DNA of 11,419 nucleotides from an uncultured Actinotalea sp. Lineage in GTDB: Bacteria > Actinomycetota > Actinomycetes > Actinomycetales > Cellulomonadaceae. This document shows, one piece after another, positions 1 through 7,492 of the stretch. The position numbers and the translations under genes were made by a program. The DNA lies in contig NZ_CAMPHH010000096.1 in the NCBI RefSeq assembly GCF_946885855.1, forward strand, positions 1-11,419, in the 5' to 3' direction. The notes beneath the pieces are model-generated. The model was not told where the DNA came from. It saw only the letters and a list, made by a program, of their open reading frames with translations, and did not search any database. Within the stretch, counting starts at the first letter, position 1. The number at the start of each line of letters is the position of its first letter.

Positions 1-68
1 GTCCCACTGAGCGGACAGCGGTCGGGACCCCGCCTCCCATCGCCTCAGCCACCCGCCCCCCGTGCCGA

Positions 69-94
69 TCAAGGGATTGTCCGCGGTCGCCGGT
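69..94 (+). promoter_or_regulatory. possible flagellar-sigma (FliA/WhiG-type) promoter
   Basis: TCAAG at 69-73 and GCCGGT at 89-94 are separated by 15 nt, resembling the TAAAG / GCCGATAA arrangement of FliA-type promoters. The predicted transcription start, near 100-105, leaves a short leader that carries the GGGGAGG ribosome site (112-118) and the GTG at 123. The downstream gene is chemoreceptor-like, which suits such a promoter. Both boxes deviate from consensus, so this is a weak call. Confidence 0.3.
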
Positions 95-122
95 CCCCGG
101 CGGCCCAGCCCGGGGAGGCACC

Positions 123-1154
123 GTGCCCGAACGCGTCGTGGCCCTGGCCGAGGAGGTCGGTCGGCTCACCGACGAGAAGCTCGGCGCCATCGACAAGGTC
201 GCCCAGACCACCAAGATGCTCGCGCTCAACGCCCTGATCGAATCCGCGCACGCCGGCGAGCGGGGCGCCGGGTTCGCCGTGGTCGCCCGCGAGGTCGGCG
301 CCGTCGCGGACGCAGCGCGGGAGCTGTCGGTCGAGCTGTCCGGGGAGCTGGCACCACGCATCACCGAGCTGCGCGCCCTCGGTCAGGAGCTCGTGGGGCG
401 CGTGCGGGGGCAGCGGCTGGCCGACCTCGCGCTCAACGTCGTGGAGCTCGTCGACCGCAACCTCTACGAGCGCACCTGCGACGTGCGCTGGTGGGCGACG
501 GACACCGCCGTCGTCGCGGCGCTGAGCGAGGCCACGCCCGCCGCGGCGGCGCACGCCGGCGACCGGCTCGCCGTGATCCTCCGCAGCTACACGGTGTACC
601 TCGACCTCTGGCTCGCGGACGACCGCGGTCGGGTGGTCGCGCAGGGCCGGGCGCCGGGCCGGTCGAGCGGTGGCACCTCCGCCGTGGGCCGGGACGTCGG
701 TGCCGAGCCCTGGTTCCGCGCCGCCATGGCGACGGCGTCGGGGGACGACTTCGCGGCCCTCGACGTCGACCACCACGACGGCCTCGGCGCCACCGTGGCG
801 ACCTACGCCACCGCGGTCCGTCGTGACGGGCGGACCGACGCCGAGCCGATCGGGGCGCTCGGTGTCTTCTTCGACTGGGCGCCGCAGGCTCGCGCCATCG
901 TCGAGGGCGTGCGCCTGTCCGCCGCGGAGCGCGCGTCCACGCGCGTGCTCCTCGTCGACGCCCGTCAGCGCGTCCTCGCGGCGTCCGACGGGGTCGGGCT
1001 GCTCACCGAGACGGTCGACCTGCCGCCCGGGGACCGGACGCACGGGTACGCCGACGACGGCGCTCGTACCGTCGGCTGGGCGCTGACACCGGGGTACGAG
1101 ACGTACCGCGGCCTCGGGTGGTCCGGCGTGCTGGTGCAGCGCCGCGACGCCTGA
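123..1154 (+). CDS. soluble MCP-like signalling fragment followed by a Cache-type sensor domain
   Basis: This 343-residue protein has no signal peptide or membrane segment. Residues 22-72 match the hairpin tip and descending helix of methyl-accepting chemotaxis proteins: an I-D-x-V-A-Q-T-x-x-x-LALNA stretch, then E-S-A-H-AGERGAGFAVVA-x-EV. Only about 20 residues precede it, so the ascending arm and the first methylation helix of a normal receptor are missing. Residues from about 95 to the end look like a double Cache (PAS-like) sensor: a long N-terminal helix, GRVVAQGR near 168, the WFRAAM motif near 197, G-V-F-F-DW near 247, and a second repeat starting RVLLVD near 274. The GTG start is chosen for the GGGGAGG ribosome site at 112-118. 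Known receptors put Cache outside the membrane and before the signalling hairpin; here the order is reversed and both parts would be cytoplasmic. It may modulate chemotaxis from an internal cue, but ligand and partner are unknown. Confidence 0.75.
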   Translation: MPERVVALAEEVGRLTDEKLGAIDKVAQTTKMLALNALIESAHAGERGAGFAVVAREVGAVADAARELSVELSGELAPRITELRALGQELVGRVRGQRLADLALNVVELVDRNLYERTCDVRWWATDTAVVAALSEATPAAAAHAGDRLAVILRSYTVYLDLWLADDRGRVVAQGRAPGRSSGGTSAVGRDVGAEPWFRAAMATASGDDFAALDVDHHDGLGATVATYATAVRRDGRTDAEPIGALGVFFDWAPQARAIVEGVRLSAAERASTRVLLVDARQRVLAASDGVGLLTETVDLPPGDRTHGYADDGARTVGWALTPGYETYRGLGWSGVLVQRRDA

Positions 1155-1174
1155 CCCGCCCGCGCCCGGACGCC

Positions 1175-1212
1175 TGGGCAGCGTGCGCCCGTCCCCCTAC
1201 CCTGACCCCGTG
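1175..1212 (+). promoter_or_regulatory. leaderless promoter of the 1210 lipoprotein
   Basis: TACCCT at 1198-1203 fits the actinobacterial TANNNT -10 box and is followed 6 nt later by GTG at 1210, with no ribosome site between. TGGGCA at 1175-1180 is a weak -35 candidate with 17-nt spacing. This geometry predicts transcription starting at or next to the start codon, and it is the reason for preferring GTG 1210 over the in-frame GTG at 1183. Confidence 0.55.
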
Positions 1213-2133
1213 CAGGGTGGCGCGGGCGCACCGCGGACGGCCCGGCGGCGGACCGCCGGGACCGTGTCCGTCCTGCCCGCCGGCCTCCTCGTCGGCCTGC
1301 TCGGCGCACTCCTCGCGGCGTGCGCCGCATCCGGCGCCCCCTCGGCGGGGACGCCGACCCGCGCCGTCGTCGACGGGGTGGCTGAGGACCTCGCCGCGGA
1401 GATCCGTCAGAGCCGCTCCGACTGGGGCGTCCGCCGCGTCCAGGTGCGCCTGCGCAACGACGGCGACGCCCCGGTGGACGTCGCGACCGCCACCCTGACG
1501 ACGTCGGTCGTCAGCGACCCCGTGACGTCCGACCCCGCGCGGGGCCGCCCCGTGCCGCCCGGCCGGTACCGCGACTTCCCCGTGGACCTCGGCCCGCCCG
1601 TCTGCCCGGAGCAGGACGCGCCGTCGGCGGAGGTCGTCGTCCGGACCGCGGACGGTGGCGAGGCGCGCCTGACCCCGCAGGACCCGCAGGGGCACCTGCG
1701 CCGGGTCAACGCCGAGGACTGCGCGGAGCAGCGCGTGCGCGCCGCGGTCCGGCTCGAGCTGGGTCCCGACGTCGCCGCCGAGGAGCGGGACGGCCGGCTC
1801 ATCGGTGCGCTCACGCTCACGGCGACGTCGACGGACCCGGACGTCGAGGCCGGCGTCACCCGGGTCGACGGCACGGTCCTGCTCTCCCCGCTCGGCGCGA
1901 CGGCGTGGGAACCCGCGGAGCTGGCCGCCCTGGCCGGCCGGCCGGGCACGGCGAGGCTGGAGTTCCTTCCGGGCCGGTGCGACCCGCATGCGGTGGCCGA
2001 GGACAAGCGAGGCACCTTCCTGCCGGTCCACGTCAGCCTCGACGGGGTCCCGCAGCCCACGGTGTACCTGCCGGCCCCGGACCCGCTGCGGGGGCGGATC
2101 TACGACCACCTCGCCGCCGCCTGCGGGTGGTGA
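1210..2133 (+). CDS. secreted lipoprotein of unknown function with four extra cysteines
   Basis: The 307-residue product starts with an arginine-rich stretch (ARRR, 11-14), a hydrophobic segment (about 21-36) and the lipobox LAAC with Cys38. It should therefore be exported, lipidated and anchored on the outer face of the membrane. The mature part is hydrophilic and probably beta-rich: VQVRLRNDG near 80 begins a strand pattern like a small all-beta domain. Four more cysteines (132, 171, 257, 305) could form two disulfides. A GRCDPHAVAEDKRGTF motif around 255-270 looks like a conserved signature of actinobacterial hypothetical proteins, but I cannot tie it to a function. The start is set by the leaderless promoter. 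It stops 35 bp before the LacI-type gene, which has its own promoter, so a link to arabinose use is not implied. Confidence 0.75.
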   Translation: MQGGAGAPRTARRRTAGTVSVLPAGLLVGLLGALLAACAASGAPSAGTPTRAVVDGVAEDLAAEIRQSRSDWGVRRVQVRLRNDGDAPVDVATATLTTSVVSDPVTSDPARGRPVPPGRYRDFPVDLGPPVCPEQDAPSAEVVVRTADGGEARLTPQDPQGHLRRVNAEDCAEQRVRAAVRLELGPDVAAEERDGRLIGALTLTATSTDPDVEAGVTRVDGTVLLSPLGATAWEPAELAALAGRPGTARLEFLPGRCDPHAVAEDKRGTFLPVHVSLDGVPQPTVYLPAPDPLRGRIYDHLAAACGW

Positions 2134-2155
2134 GTCACCGGCGTCCCACGCTGCG

Positions 2156-2171
2156 TAGGGTCGTGCTCGTG
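2156..2171 (+). promoter_or_regulatory. leaderless promoter of the LacI-family regulator
   Basis: TAGGGT at 2156-2161 is a TANNNT -10 box placed 7 nt before GTG 2169, with no ribosome site between. The -35 region (about 2130-2138) lies across the stop codon of the preceding gene and is not close to consensus. No copy of the 3334-3349 palindrome occurs here, so autoregulation through that site is not apparent. Confidence 0.5.
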
Positions 2172-3227
2172 GACCGACCCGACACCCCCGCCGACGGCGG
2201 CCCCGTCGCCTCGGCGGCCCGCCGGTCCGCGCGCCGCCAGCCGGGCATGCACGACGTCGCCGCGCGGGCGGGCGTCTCGCACCAGACGGTCTCGCGCGTC
2301 CTCAACGGCGACCCGACGGTCCGCCCGGCGACGCGGGAGACGGTGCTGGAGGCGGTGCGGGCGCTCGGGTACCGCCGGAACCGGGCGGCGCGAGCCCTCG
2401 TGACGCGGCGGACGGCCACGGTCGGCGTGCTCGCGCCCGGCTCGGCGCTGTTCGGGCCGACCAGCACGCTCGTCGCCGTCGAGGGGGCGGCGCGCGAGGC
2501 CGGCTACTTCGTCAGCGTCGCGACCGTCCCGGGTTGGGCGCCCGAGGGCATCGGCCGTGCCCTGGAGCACTTCATGGAGCACGGCGTGGAGGCCCTCGTG
2601 GTCATCGCGCCGCACGACGACGCCGTCGCGGCGCTCGGTCGCGTCGGCGTCGAGGTGCCCGTGGTCGTCGTCGGCCCGGCCTCCCCGGGCGGCGGCCTGC
2701 ACGCGGTCTCCGTCGACCAGCACCGGGGGGCGCGCCTGGCGACCCGGCACCTGCTGGACCTCGGGCACGCCGGGGTCGCCCACGTGGCCGGGCCGGCCGA
2801 CTGGATCGACGCGCGCGAGCGGCTCCGCGGCTGGACGGACGAGCTCGCGGCCGACGCGCGGGCGGTGCCCGCGCCGGTCCTCGGCGACTGGACCGCCCGG
2901 TCCGGCTACGAGGCGGGCCGGGCCCTGCTCGCCGGCGACCTGCCGACGGCCGTGTTCGCCGCGAACGACCAGCTGGCGCTCGGGCTGCTGCGGGCGTTCG
3001 CCGAGGCGGGTGTGCGCGTCCCCGAGGACGTCTCGGTGGTGGGCTTCGACGACGTGGACGGCTCCGCGTACTTCCACCCGCCGCTGACGACGGTCCGGCA
3101 GGACTTCGACGCCCTGGGCCGGCGGTGCCTCGCGCTCGTGGTCGCCCTGCTCGAGGGCGCGGCACCGGCGGACGAGCTGCTGGAGCCGCACCTCGTCGTC
3201 CGCGGGAGCACCGCGCCGCCACGCTGA
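2169..3227 (+). CDS. LacI-family transcriptional regulator, likely arabinose-responsive
   Basis: This is a 352-residue LacI/GalR-family repressor. The helix-turn-helix begins at M27 (MHDVAARAGVSHQTVSRVLN), with recognition residues H38-Q39 and R43 in the place of Tyr17-Gln18-Arg22 of E. coli LacI. A hinge helix follows, with Leu77 in the place of the minor-groove leucine. The rest is the periplasmic-binding-like sensor: V-D-Q-H-R-G-A near 180, F-A-A-N-D-Q near 260, and the family ending GFDD...PPLTTV. GTG 2169 is chosen because a -10 box lies 7 nt upstream; GTG 2163 and ATG 2247 are in-frame alternatives. The first 26 residues are an arginine- and proline-rich extension. The gene directly precedes the arabinose operon, whose promoter carries a LacI-type palindrome, so it is probably the operon's repressor (AraR-like by role). 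The inducer is inferred from context only. Confidence 0.88.
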   Translation: MDRPDTPADGGPVASAARRSARRQPGMHDVAARAGVSHQTVSRVLNGDPTVRPATRETVLEAVRALGYRRNRAARALVTRRTATVGVLAPGSALFGPTSTLVAVEGAAREAGYFVSVATVPGWAPEGIGRALEHFMEHGVEALVVIAPHDDAVAALGRVGVEVPVVVVGPASPGGGLHAVSVDQHRGARLATRHLLDLGHAGVAHVAGPADWIDARERLRGWTDELAADARAVPAPVLGDWTARSGYEAGRALLAGDLPTAVFAANDQLALGLLRAFAEAGVRVPEDVSVVGFDDVDGSAYFHPPLTTVRQDFDALGRRCLALVVALLEGAAPADELLEPHLVVRGSTAPPR

Positions 3228-3299
3228 GGCGGGCTCGCGCCGACGCGTCGCGCGCGGGGGCGCGGAGAACGGGACCGGGGAGGCGGACACGCGCGGGGC

Positions 3300-3330
3300 T
3301 TGCGCACCCCCCGGGACCGACCGTTAACCT
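3300..3330 (+). promoter_or_regulatory. promoter of the arabinose operon
   Basis: TTGCGC at 3300-3305 and TAACCT at 3325-3330 form a candidate -35/-10 pair with 19-nt spacing, slightly long; TGCGCA at 3301-3306 would give 18. TAACCT is among the few A/T-rich spots in this 177-bp gap. Transcription would start near 3337, inside the palindromic operator, leaving a leader of roughly 68 nt before the kinase ATG. Confidence 0.55.
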
Positions 3331-3333
3331 CGT

Positions 3334-3349
3334 AAGTGAACGTTCACTT
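3334..3349 (+). promoter_or_regulatory. LacI-type operator, perfect 16-bp palindrome
   Basis: AAGTGAACGTTCACTT is a perfect inverted repeat with a central CG, as LacI-family operators have. Its half-site GTGAAC differs by one base from the lac half-site GTGAGC, and the neighbouring regulator keeps Gln and Arg at two of the three LacI base-reading positions. It sits just downstream of the -10 box and over the predicted transcription start, where a bound repressor would block initiation. I saw no second copy in the window. Confidence 0.8.
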
Positions 3350-3404
3350 CGCGCCCGTGGCCACCGTCGGCCGCGGGACGCCCCCGACAGCGAGCGGATC
3401 TCTC

Positions 3405-5084
3405 ATGACCGTCGACAGCACGCCGGCCCCCCAGCGGGCCACACACCGGGACGACGTGGTGGAGGGCAGCACGGCGCTGGGCATCGAGCTCGGCTCGACG
3501 CGCATCAAGGCCGTCCTCGTCGCGCGGGACGGCGCCACCCTGGCCACCGGGACGAGCGACTGGGAGAACGAGCTCCTCGACGGGCGGTGGACGTACTCCC
3601 TCGACGCCGTCTGGTCCGGTCTGCAGGAGTGCGTGGCGGCGCTGCATGCCGACGTCGAACGCCGGTACGGCACGCGGCTGACGACCGTCGGTGCGCTCGG
3701 CGTGTCCGGGATGATGCACGGCTACCTGCCGTTCGACGCCGACGGCGAGCTCCTCGTCCCGTTCCGCACGTGGCGCAACACCAGCACCGGCACGGCAGCG
3801 GCGGAGCTCAGCGAGCGGCTGGGGTTCAACATCCCGCTGCGGTGGTCGGTGGCGCACCTGTACCAGGCGGTGCTCGACGAGGAGCCGCACGTCGAGCGGG
3901 TCGCCCACCTCACGACCCTCGCCGGCTACGTCCACTGGCGCCTCACGGGGCGCCAGGTCCTCGGCGTCGGCGACGCCTCCGGCATGTTCCCGGTCGACCC
4001 GGCGACCCGCGACTACGACGCCCGGATGCTCGAGCAGGCCGACGCGCTCCTGACGGCCCGCGGGCCCGGGCTCCGGCTGGCGGACCTGCTGCCCGACGTC
4101 CTCGTCGCGGGTCAGGACGCCGGCACCCTCACCGCCGACGGCGCCGCGCTGCTGGACCCGTCGGGGACGCTGCAGCCGGGCGCGCGCCTGTGCCCCCCGG
4201 AGGGCGACGCGGGGACCGGGATGGTCGCGACGAACGCGGTCGCGCCGCGGACCGGCAACGTCAGCGTGGGGACGAGCGTCTTCGCGATGGTCGTGCTCGA
4301 GCGGCCCCTGGGCGCCGTCCACCATGAGCTCGACGTCGTCACGACCCCCGCCGGGGACCTCGTCGCGATGGTGCACTGCAACAACGGGGCGAGCGAGCTC
4401 GACGCCTGGGCGCGGGTCTTCGGCCGCTTCGCCGCCGCACTGGGCGCCCCGGCCGACCCGGACGCCGTCTTCGGCGCGCTGCTGCGCGAGGCGCTGGAGG
4501 GCGAGGCCGACGCGGGCGGGGTGCTCGCGTACAACTACCTGGCGGGCGAGCCGATCACCGGCCTGGACGAGGGGCGGCCGCTGGTCCTGCGCACGCCCGA
4601 CAGCCGGCTCACCCTCGCGAACCTCGTGCGCGCCCAGGTCTACGGCGTCTTCGGGACGCTCAGCCTCGGCATGCGCGTCCTCGCGGCCGAGGGCGTCGAG
4701 ATCGACGAGCTGTTCGCGCACGGCGGCCTGTTCCGGACCGCCGGGGTGGCCCAGCGCCTCCTCGCCGCGGCGGTGGGGGCGCCCGTCGCCGTCGCCCGCA
4801 CCGCCTCCGAGGGGGGCGCGTGGGGCATGGCGGCCCTGGCCGCCTACCTCGACGCCGCACCGGCGCAGGACCTCGGCACCTACCTGGCCGAGGTCCTCTT
4901 CGCCGGGACCGAGGTCGACGTCGTCGAGCCGGACGCCGACGACGTCGCGGGGTACGGCGTGTACCTCGAGCGGTACGTCGCGGGCCTGGCGGCCGAGCGG
5001 GCCGCCGTCGGGTCCGTCCCGAACGCCGGGCGGCCGGCCGTCGACGAGGCCGGCCGGTCCGCCCGGCCCGACGAGCAGGAGTGA
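3405..5084 (+). CDS. araB: FGGY-family carbohydrate kinase, probable L-ribulokinase (non-classical type)
   Basis: This 559-residue cytoplasmic sugar kinase likely phosphorylates L-ribulose to L-ribulose 5-phosphate. The N-terminal lobe opens with the phosphate-binding loop LGIELGSTRIKA (25-36), where the usual Asp of FGGY kinases is Glu. Then come GVSGMMHGYLPFD, a W-R-N-T-S-T-G stretch, GNVSVGTS (284-291), HGGLFRT (439-445) and EGGAWG (469-474) of the ATP lobe. None of this resembles the E. coli AraB signature GLDFGSDSVRAL. It looks more like the FGGY kinases that replace AraB in some Gram-positive bacteria (the AraK type described in clostridia). The symbol is therefore given by role. ATG 3405 is chosen because an earlier in-frame GTG (3336) lies inside the operator; its ribosome site (GAGCGGA, 3391-3397) is weak. 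The last 35 or so residues are a charged, probably disordered tail. It leads an operon, with araD starting 2 nt after its stop. Confidence 0.8.
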   Translation: MTVDSTPAPQRATHRDDVVEGSTALGIELGSTRIKAVLVARDGATLATGTSDWENELLDGRWTYSLDAVWSGLQECVAALHADVERRYGTRLTTVGALGVSGMMHGYLPFDADGELLVPFRTWRNTSTGTAAAELSERLGFNIPLRWSVAHLYQAVLDEEPHVERVAHLTTLAGYVHWRLTGRQVLGVGDASGMFPVDPATRDYDARMLEQADALLTARGPGLRLADLLPDVLVAGQDAGTLTADGAALLDPSGTLQPGARLCPPEGDAGTGMVATNAVAPRTGNVSVGTSVFAMVVLERPLGAVHHELDVVTTPAGDLVAMVHCNNGASELDAWARVFGRFAAALGAPADPDAVFGALLREALEGEADAGGVLAYNYLAGEPITGLDEGRPLVLRTPDSRLTLANLVRAQVYGVFGTLSLGMRVLAAEGVEIDELFAHGGLFRTAGVAQRLLAAAVGAPVAVARTASEGGAWGMAALAAYLDAAPAQDLGTYLAEVLFAGTEVDVVEPDADDVAGYGVYLERYVAGLAAERAAVGSVPNAGRPAVDEAGRSARPDEQE

Positions 5085-5086
5085 GC

Positions 5087-5815
5087 GTGGCACGGGGACT
5101 GGACGACTACGGCAGCGAGGTCCGTGAGGAGGTCCGGCAGGTCCGGGAGACCGTCGCGCGCCTGCACGCGGAGCTGCCCCGCTGGGACCTGGTCGTGTGG
5201 ACCGCGGGGAACGTGTCGCAGCGGCTGACCACCGCGGACCTCTTCGTCATCAAGCCGAGCGGCGTGACGTACGACGAGCTGACGCCCGAGGCGATGGTGG
5301 TCTGCGACCTGGACGGCACCCTCGTCGACGGCGACCGGGCGCCGTCGTCGGACACCGCCGCGCACGCCTACGTCTACCGGCACCTGCCGCACGTCGGTGG
5401 GGTGGTCCACACGCACTCCACGTACGCCACCGCGTGGTCGGCGCGCGGGGAGGAGATCCCGTGCGTGCTGACGATGATGGCCGACGAGTTCGGCGGGCCG
5501 ATCCCGGTCGGGCCTTTCGCGCTCATCGGTGACGACTCGATCGGTCGGGGGATCGTCGAGACGCTCCGGGGCTCCCGCAGCCGCGCCGTCCTCATGCGCA
5601 ACCACGGCCCCTTCACCATCGGCCGGGACGGCCGGGACGCCGTCAAGGCCGCCGTCATGGTCGAGGAGGTCGCGCGCACGGTGCACGTCGCGCGCGAGCT
5701 CGGCGACCTCGTCCCCATCGCGCAGTCGGACGTCGACGCGCTGTACACCCGCTACCAGAACGTCTACGGGCAGGGCGACTCCGCCCCTGTCCTGGTCGAG
5801 GAGGGCCCCCGATGA
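5087..5815 (+). CDS. araD: L-ribulose-5-phosphate 4-epimerase (class II aldolase family)
   Basis: The 242-residue enzyme interconverts L-ribulose 5-phosphate and D-xylulose 5-phosphate, feeding arabinose carbon into the pentose phosphate pathway. Family landmarks are clear: GNVS near 42, [17 protein letters not shown], the PSSDT aspartate D89 (E. coli Asp76), metal ligands H108 and H110 in VVHTHS, the third ligand H173 in RNHGPF, and the terminal YGQ with Y227 (E. coli Tyr229). Length is close to the 231 residues of E. coli AraD. No histidine occurs in the last 45 residues, so the E. coli His218 position seems replaced. The start is GTG 5087, 5 nt after AGGAG (5077-5081), which lies at the end of the kinase gene; the two genes are 2 nt apart. 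The stop overlaps araA by 4 nt. Confidence 0.92.
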   Translation: MARGLDDYGSEVREEVRQVRETVARLHAELPRWDLVVWTAGNVSQRLTTADLFVIKPSGVTYDELTPEAMVVCDLDGTLVDGDRAPSSDTAAHAYVYRHLPHVGGVVHTHSTYATAWSARGEEIPCVLTMMADEFGGPIPVGPFALIGDDSIGRGIVETLRGSRSRAVLMRNHGPFTIGRDGRDAVKAAVMVEEVARTVHVARELGDLVPIAQSDVDALYTRYQNVYGQGDSAPVLVEEGPR

Positions 5816-7320
5816 GCAAGCCGTACGCCGACCGCGAGGTCTGGTTCCTCACCGGCAGCCAGGACCTCTACGGCGAGGAGACGCTGCGCCAGGTCGCCGA
5901 GCAGTCCCAGGCGATCGCCCGGGCCCTCGACGAGGCGGACGCGGTACCCGCGCGGGTCGTGTGGAAGCCCGTCCTCAAGGACCGCGACGCGATCCACCGC
6001 ATGGCGCTGGAGGCGAACGCCGACCCGCGGTGCATCGGTGTCGTCGCGTGGATGCACACGTTCTCCCCGGCGAAGATGTGGATCGTGGGGCTCGACGCCC
6101 TGCGCACCCCGCTGCTGCACCTGCACACGCAGGCGAACGTCGAGCTGCCGTGGTCGACCATCGACTTCGACTTCATGAACCTCAACCAGGCGGCGCACGG
6201 GGACCGGGAGTTCGGGTACGTGCAGACCCGTCTCGGCGTCGCCCGCAAGACCGTCGTCGGGCACGTCTCGCACCCGACGGTGCAGGCCAAGGTCGGCACG
6301 TGGGTCCGCGCGGCCGCCGGCTGGGACGCCGTGCGCACCCTGCGCCTGGCGCGCTTCGGGGACAACATGCGCAACGTCGCGGTCACCGAGGGGGACAAGA
6401 CCGAGGCCGAGCTCCGCCTCGGCGTCTCGGTCAACACCTGGGGCGTCAACGACCTCGTCGCAGCGGTCGACGCGGTGCCCGACACCGACGTCGACGCGCT
6501 CGTGGCCGAGTACGAGGAGCTCTACGACGTCGTGCCCGAGCTGCGCCGCGGCGGGGAACGGCACGCGTCGCTGCGCTACGGCGCGCGCCAGGAGCTCGCC
6601 CTCCTGGAGCTGCTCGGGAGCATCGGCGCGAAGGCCTTCACGACGACGTTCGAGGACCTGGGCGCGCTCCGTCAGCTGCCCGGGCTCGCGGTCCAGCGGC
6701 TCATGGCGGCCGGCTACGGGTTCGGTGCCGAGGGCGACTGGAAGACGGCGATCCTGGTCCAGGCCGCGAAGGTCATGGGCGCGGGCCTGCCCGGGGGCGC
6801 CTCCCTCATGGAGGACTACACGTACGACCTGGTGCCGGGCGACGAGAAGATCCTCGGCGCCCACATGCTCGAGATCTGCCCGAGCCTGACGACCTCCCGG
6901 CCCTCGCTGCAGATCCACCCGCTGGGAATCGGCGGCAAGGAGGACCCGGTCCGGCTCGTGTTCGACACGGACCCGGGCCCGGGCGTCGTCGTCGCGATGT
7001 CGGACCTGCGCGAGCGCTTCCGCCTCGTGGCCAACGCGGTCGAGGTCATCCCGCCCGACGCCGACCTGCCGCACCTGCCCGTGGCCCGCGCCGTCTGGAA
7101 GCCGGAGCCGGACTTCGCCACCTCGGCCGAGGCGTGGCTCATGGCCGGCGCAGCCCACCACACCGTCCTGTCCACGCAGGTGGGCGTCGAGGTGTTCGAG
7201 GACTTCGCGGAGATGGCGCGCACCGAGCTGCTCGTCATCGACGCGACGACGACGGCGCGCCGGTTCGCCCAGGAGCTGCGCTGGAACCAGGCGTGGCACC
7301 GGCTCGCGCAGGGGTTCTGA
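5812..7320 (+). CDS. araA: L-arabinose isomerase
   Basis: The 502-residue product converts L-arabinose to L-ribulose, the first step of the pathway. It is a full-length AraA (E. coli has 500 residues). The metal site is complete: E307 (in FGAEGDWK), E334 (MEDYTYD), H351 ([10 protein letters not shown]) and H450 (AAHHTVL), matching E. coli Glu306, Glu333, His350 and His450. Other hallmarks are [16 protein letters not shown] near the N-terminus, [12 protein letters not shown] near 80, and THEP-like region LLHLHTQAN near 103. The ATG overlaps the araD stop as ATGA, and GAGGAGGG (5798-5805) lies 6 nt upstream, so translation is probably coupled. It is the last gene of the operon; only a weak 5-bp inverted repeat (7329-7348) follows, with no clear terminator. 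Confidence 0.96.
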   Translation: MSKPYADREVWFLTGSQDLYGEETLRQVAEQSQAIARALDEADAVPARVVWKPVLKDRDAIHRMALEANADPRCIGVVAWMHTFSPAKMWIVGLDALRTPLLHLHTQANVELPWSTIDFDFMNLNQAAHGDREFGYVQTRLGVARKTVVGHVSHPTVQAKVGTWVRAAAGWDAVRTLRLARFGDNMRNVAVTEGDKTEAELRLGVSVNTWGVNDLVAAVDAVPDTDVDALVAEYEELYDVVPELRRGGERHASLRYGARQELALLELLGSIGAKAFTTTFEDLGALRQLPGLAVQRLMAAGYGFGAEGDWKTAILVQAAKVMGAGLPGGASLMEDYTYDLVPGDEKILGAHMLEICPSLTTSRPSLQIHPLGIGGKEDPVRLVFDTDPGPGVVVAMSDLRERFRLVANAVEVIPPDADLPHLPVARAVWKPEPDFATSAEAWLMAGAAHHTVLSTQVGVEVFEDFAEMARTELLVIDATTTARRFAQELRWNQAWHRLAQGF

Positions 7321-7492
7321 CGCCGCCCTGACCACGCCCCTGAGGTCACAGGAGGATCACAAGAACGTCAAGGGTTTGTCGAGATGCGCCCCTGCGGTCG
7401 CCCGCTCCCGCGGCCTCTGCACACGGTGGTGACGTCCAGACCGAGGGCAGCCGGTCCCAGCGGGACGGCCCCCGACGCGAGGAGAACCCACC

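Noticed and set aside
1161..1183. GC-rich hairpin after the MCP-like gene
   Set aside because: Stem of about nine pairs with a bulge and a G-T pair, no T-run, and it overlaps the next promoter; too weak to call a terminator.
3236..3254. Inverted repeat around CGACGCGTCG after the regulator
   Set aside because: Short and interrupted by a bulge, in sequence made almost only of G and C, so likely chance.
3336..3404. Earlier GTG start for the kinase
   Set aside because: It lies inside the palindromic operator and at the predicted transcription start, without a ribosome site; ATG 3405 gives a more normal N-terminus.
2534..4327. Open frame of about 600 codons spanning the regulator, the intergenic gap and the kinase
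   Set aside because: It crosses two real genes and an operator, and its translation is Arg/Gly/Ala low complexity.
3324..5093. Antisense open frame across the kinase gene
   Set aside because: No recognisable domain; the plus-strand kinase accounts for the codon bias.
5764..7335. Long open frame antisense to araA (about 520 codons)
   Set aside because: It mirrors a fully convincing AraA gene; its translation is Arg/Val/Asp-rich with no family motif, as expected from GC-rich codon bias.
7329..7348. TGACC / GGTCA inverted repeat after araA
   Set aside because: Only 5 bp of stem with a 10-nt loop; not enough for a terminator. I also found no convincing promoter in 7321-7492.
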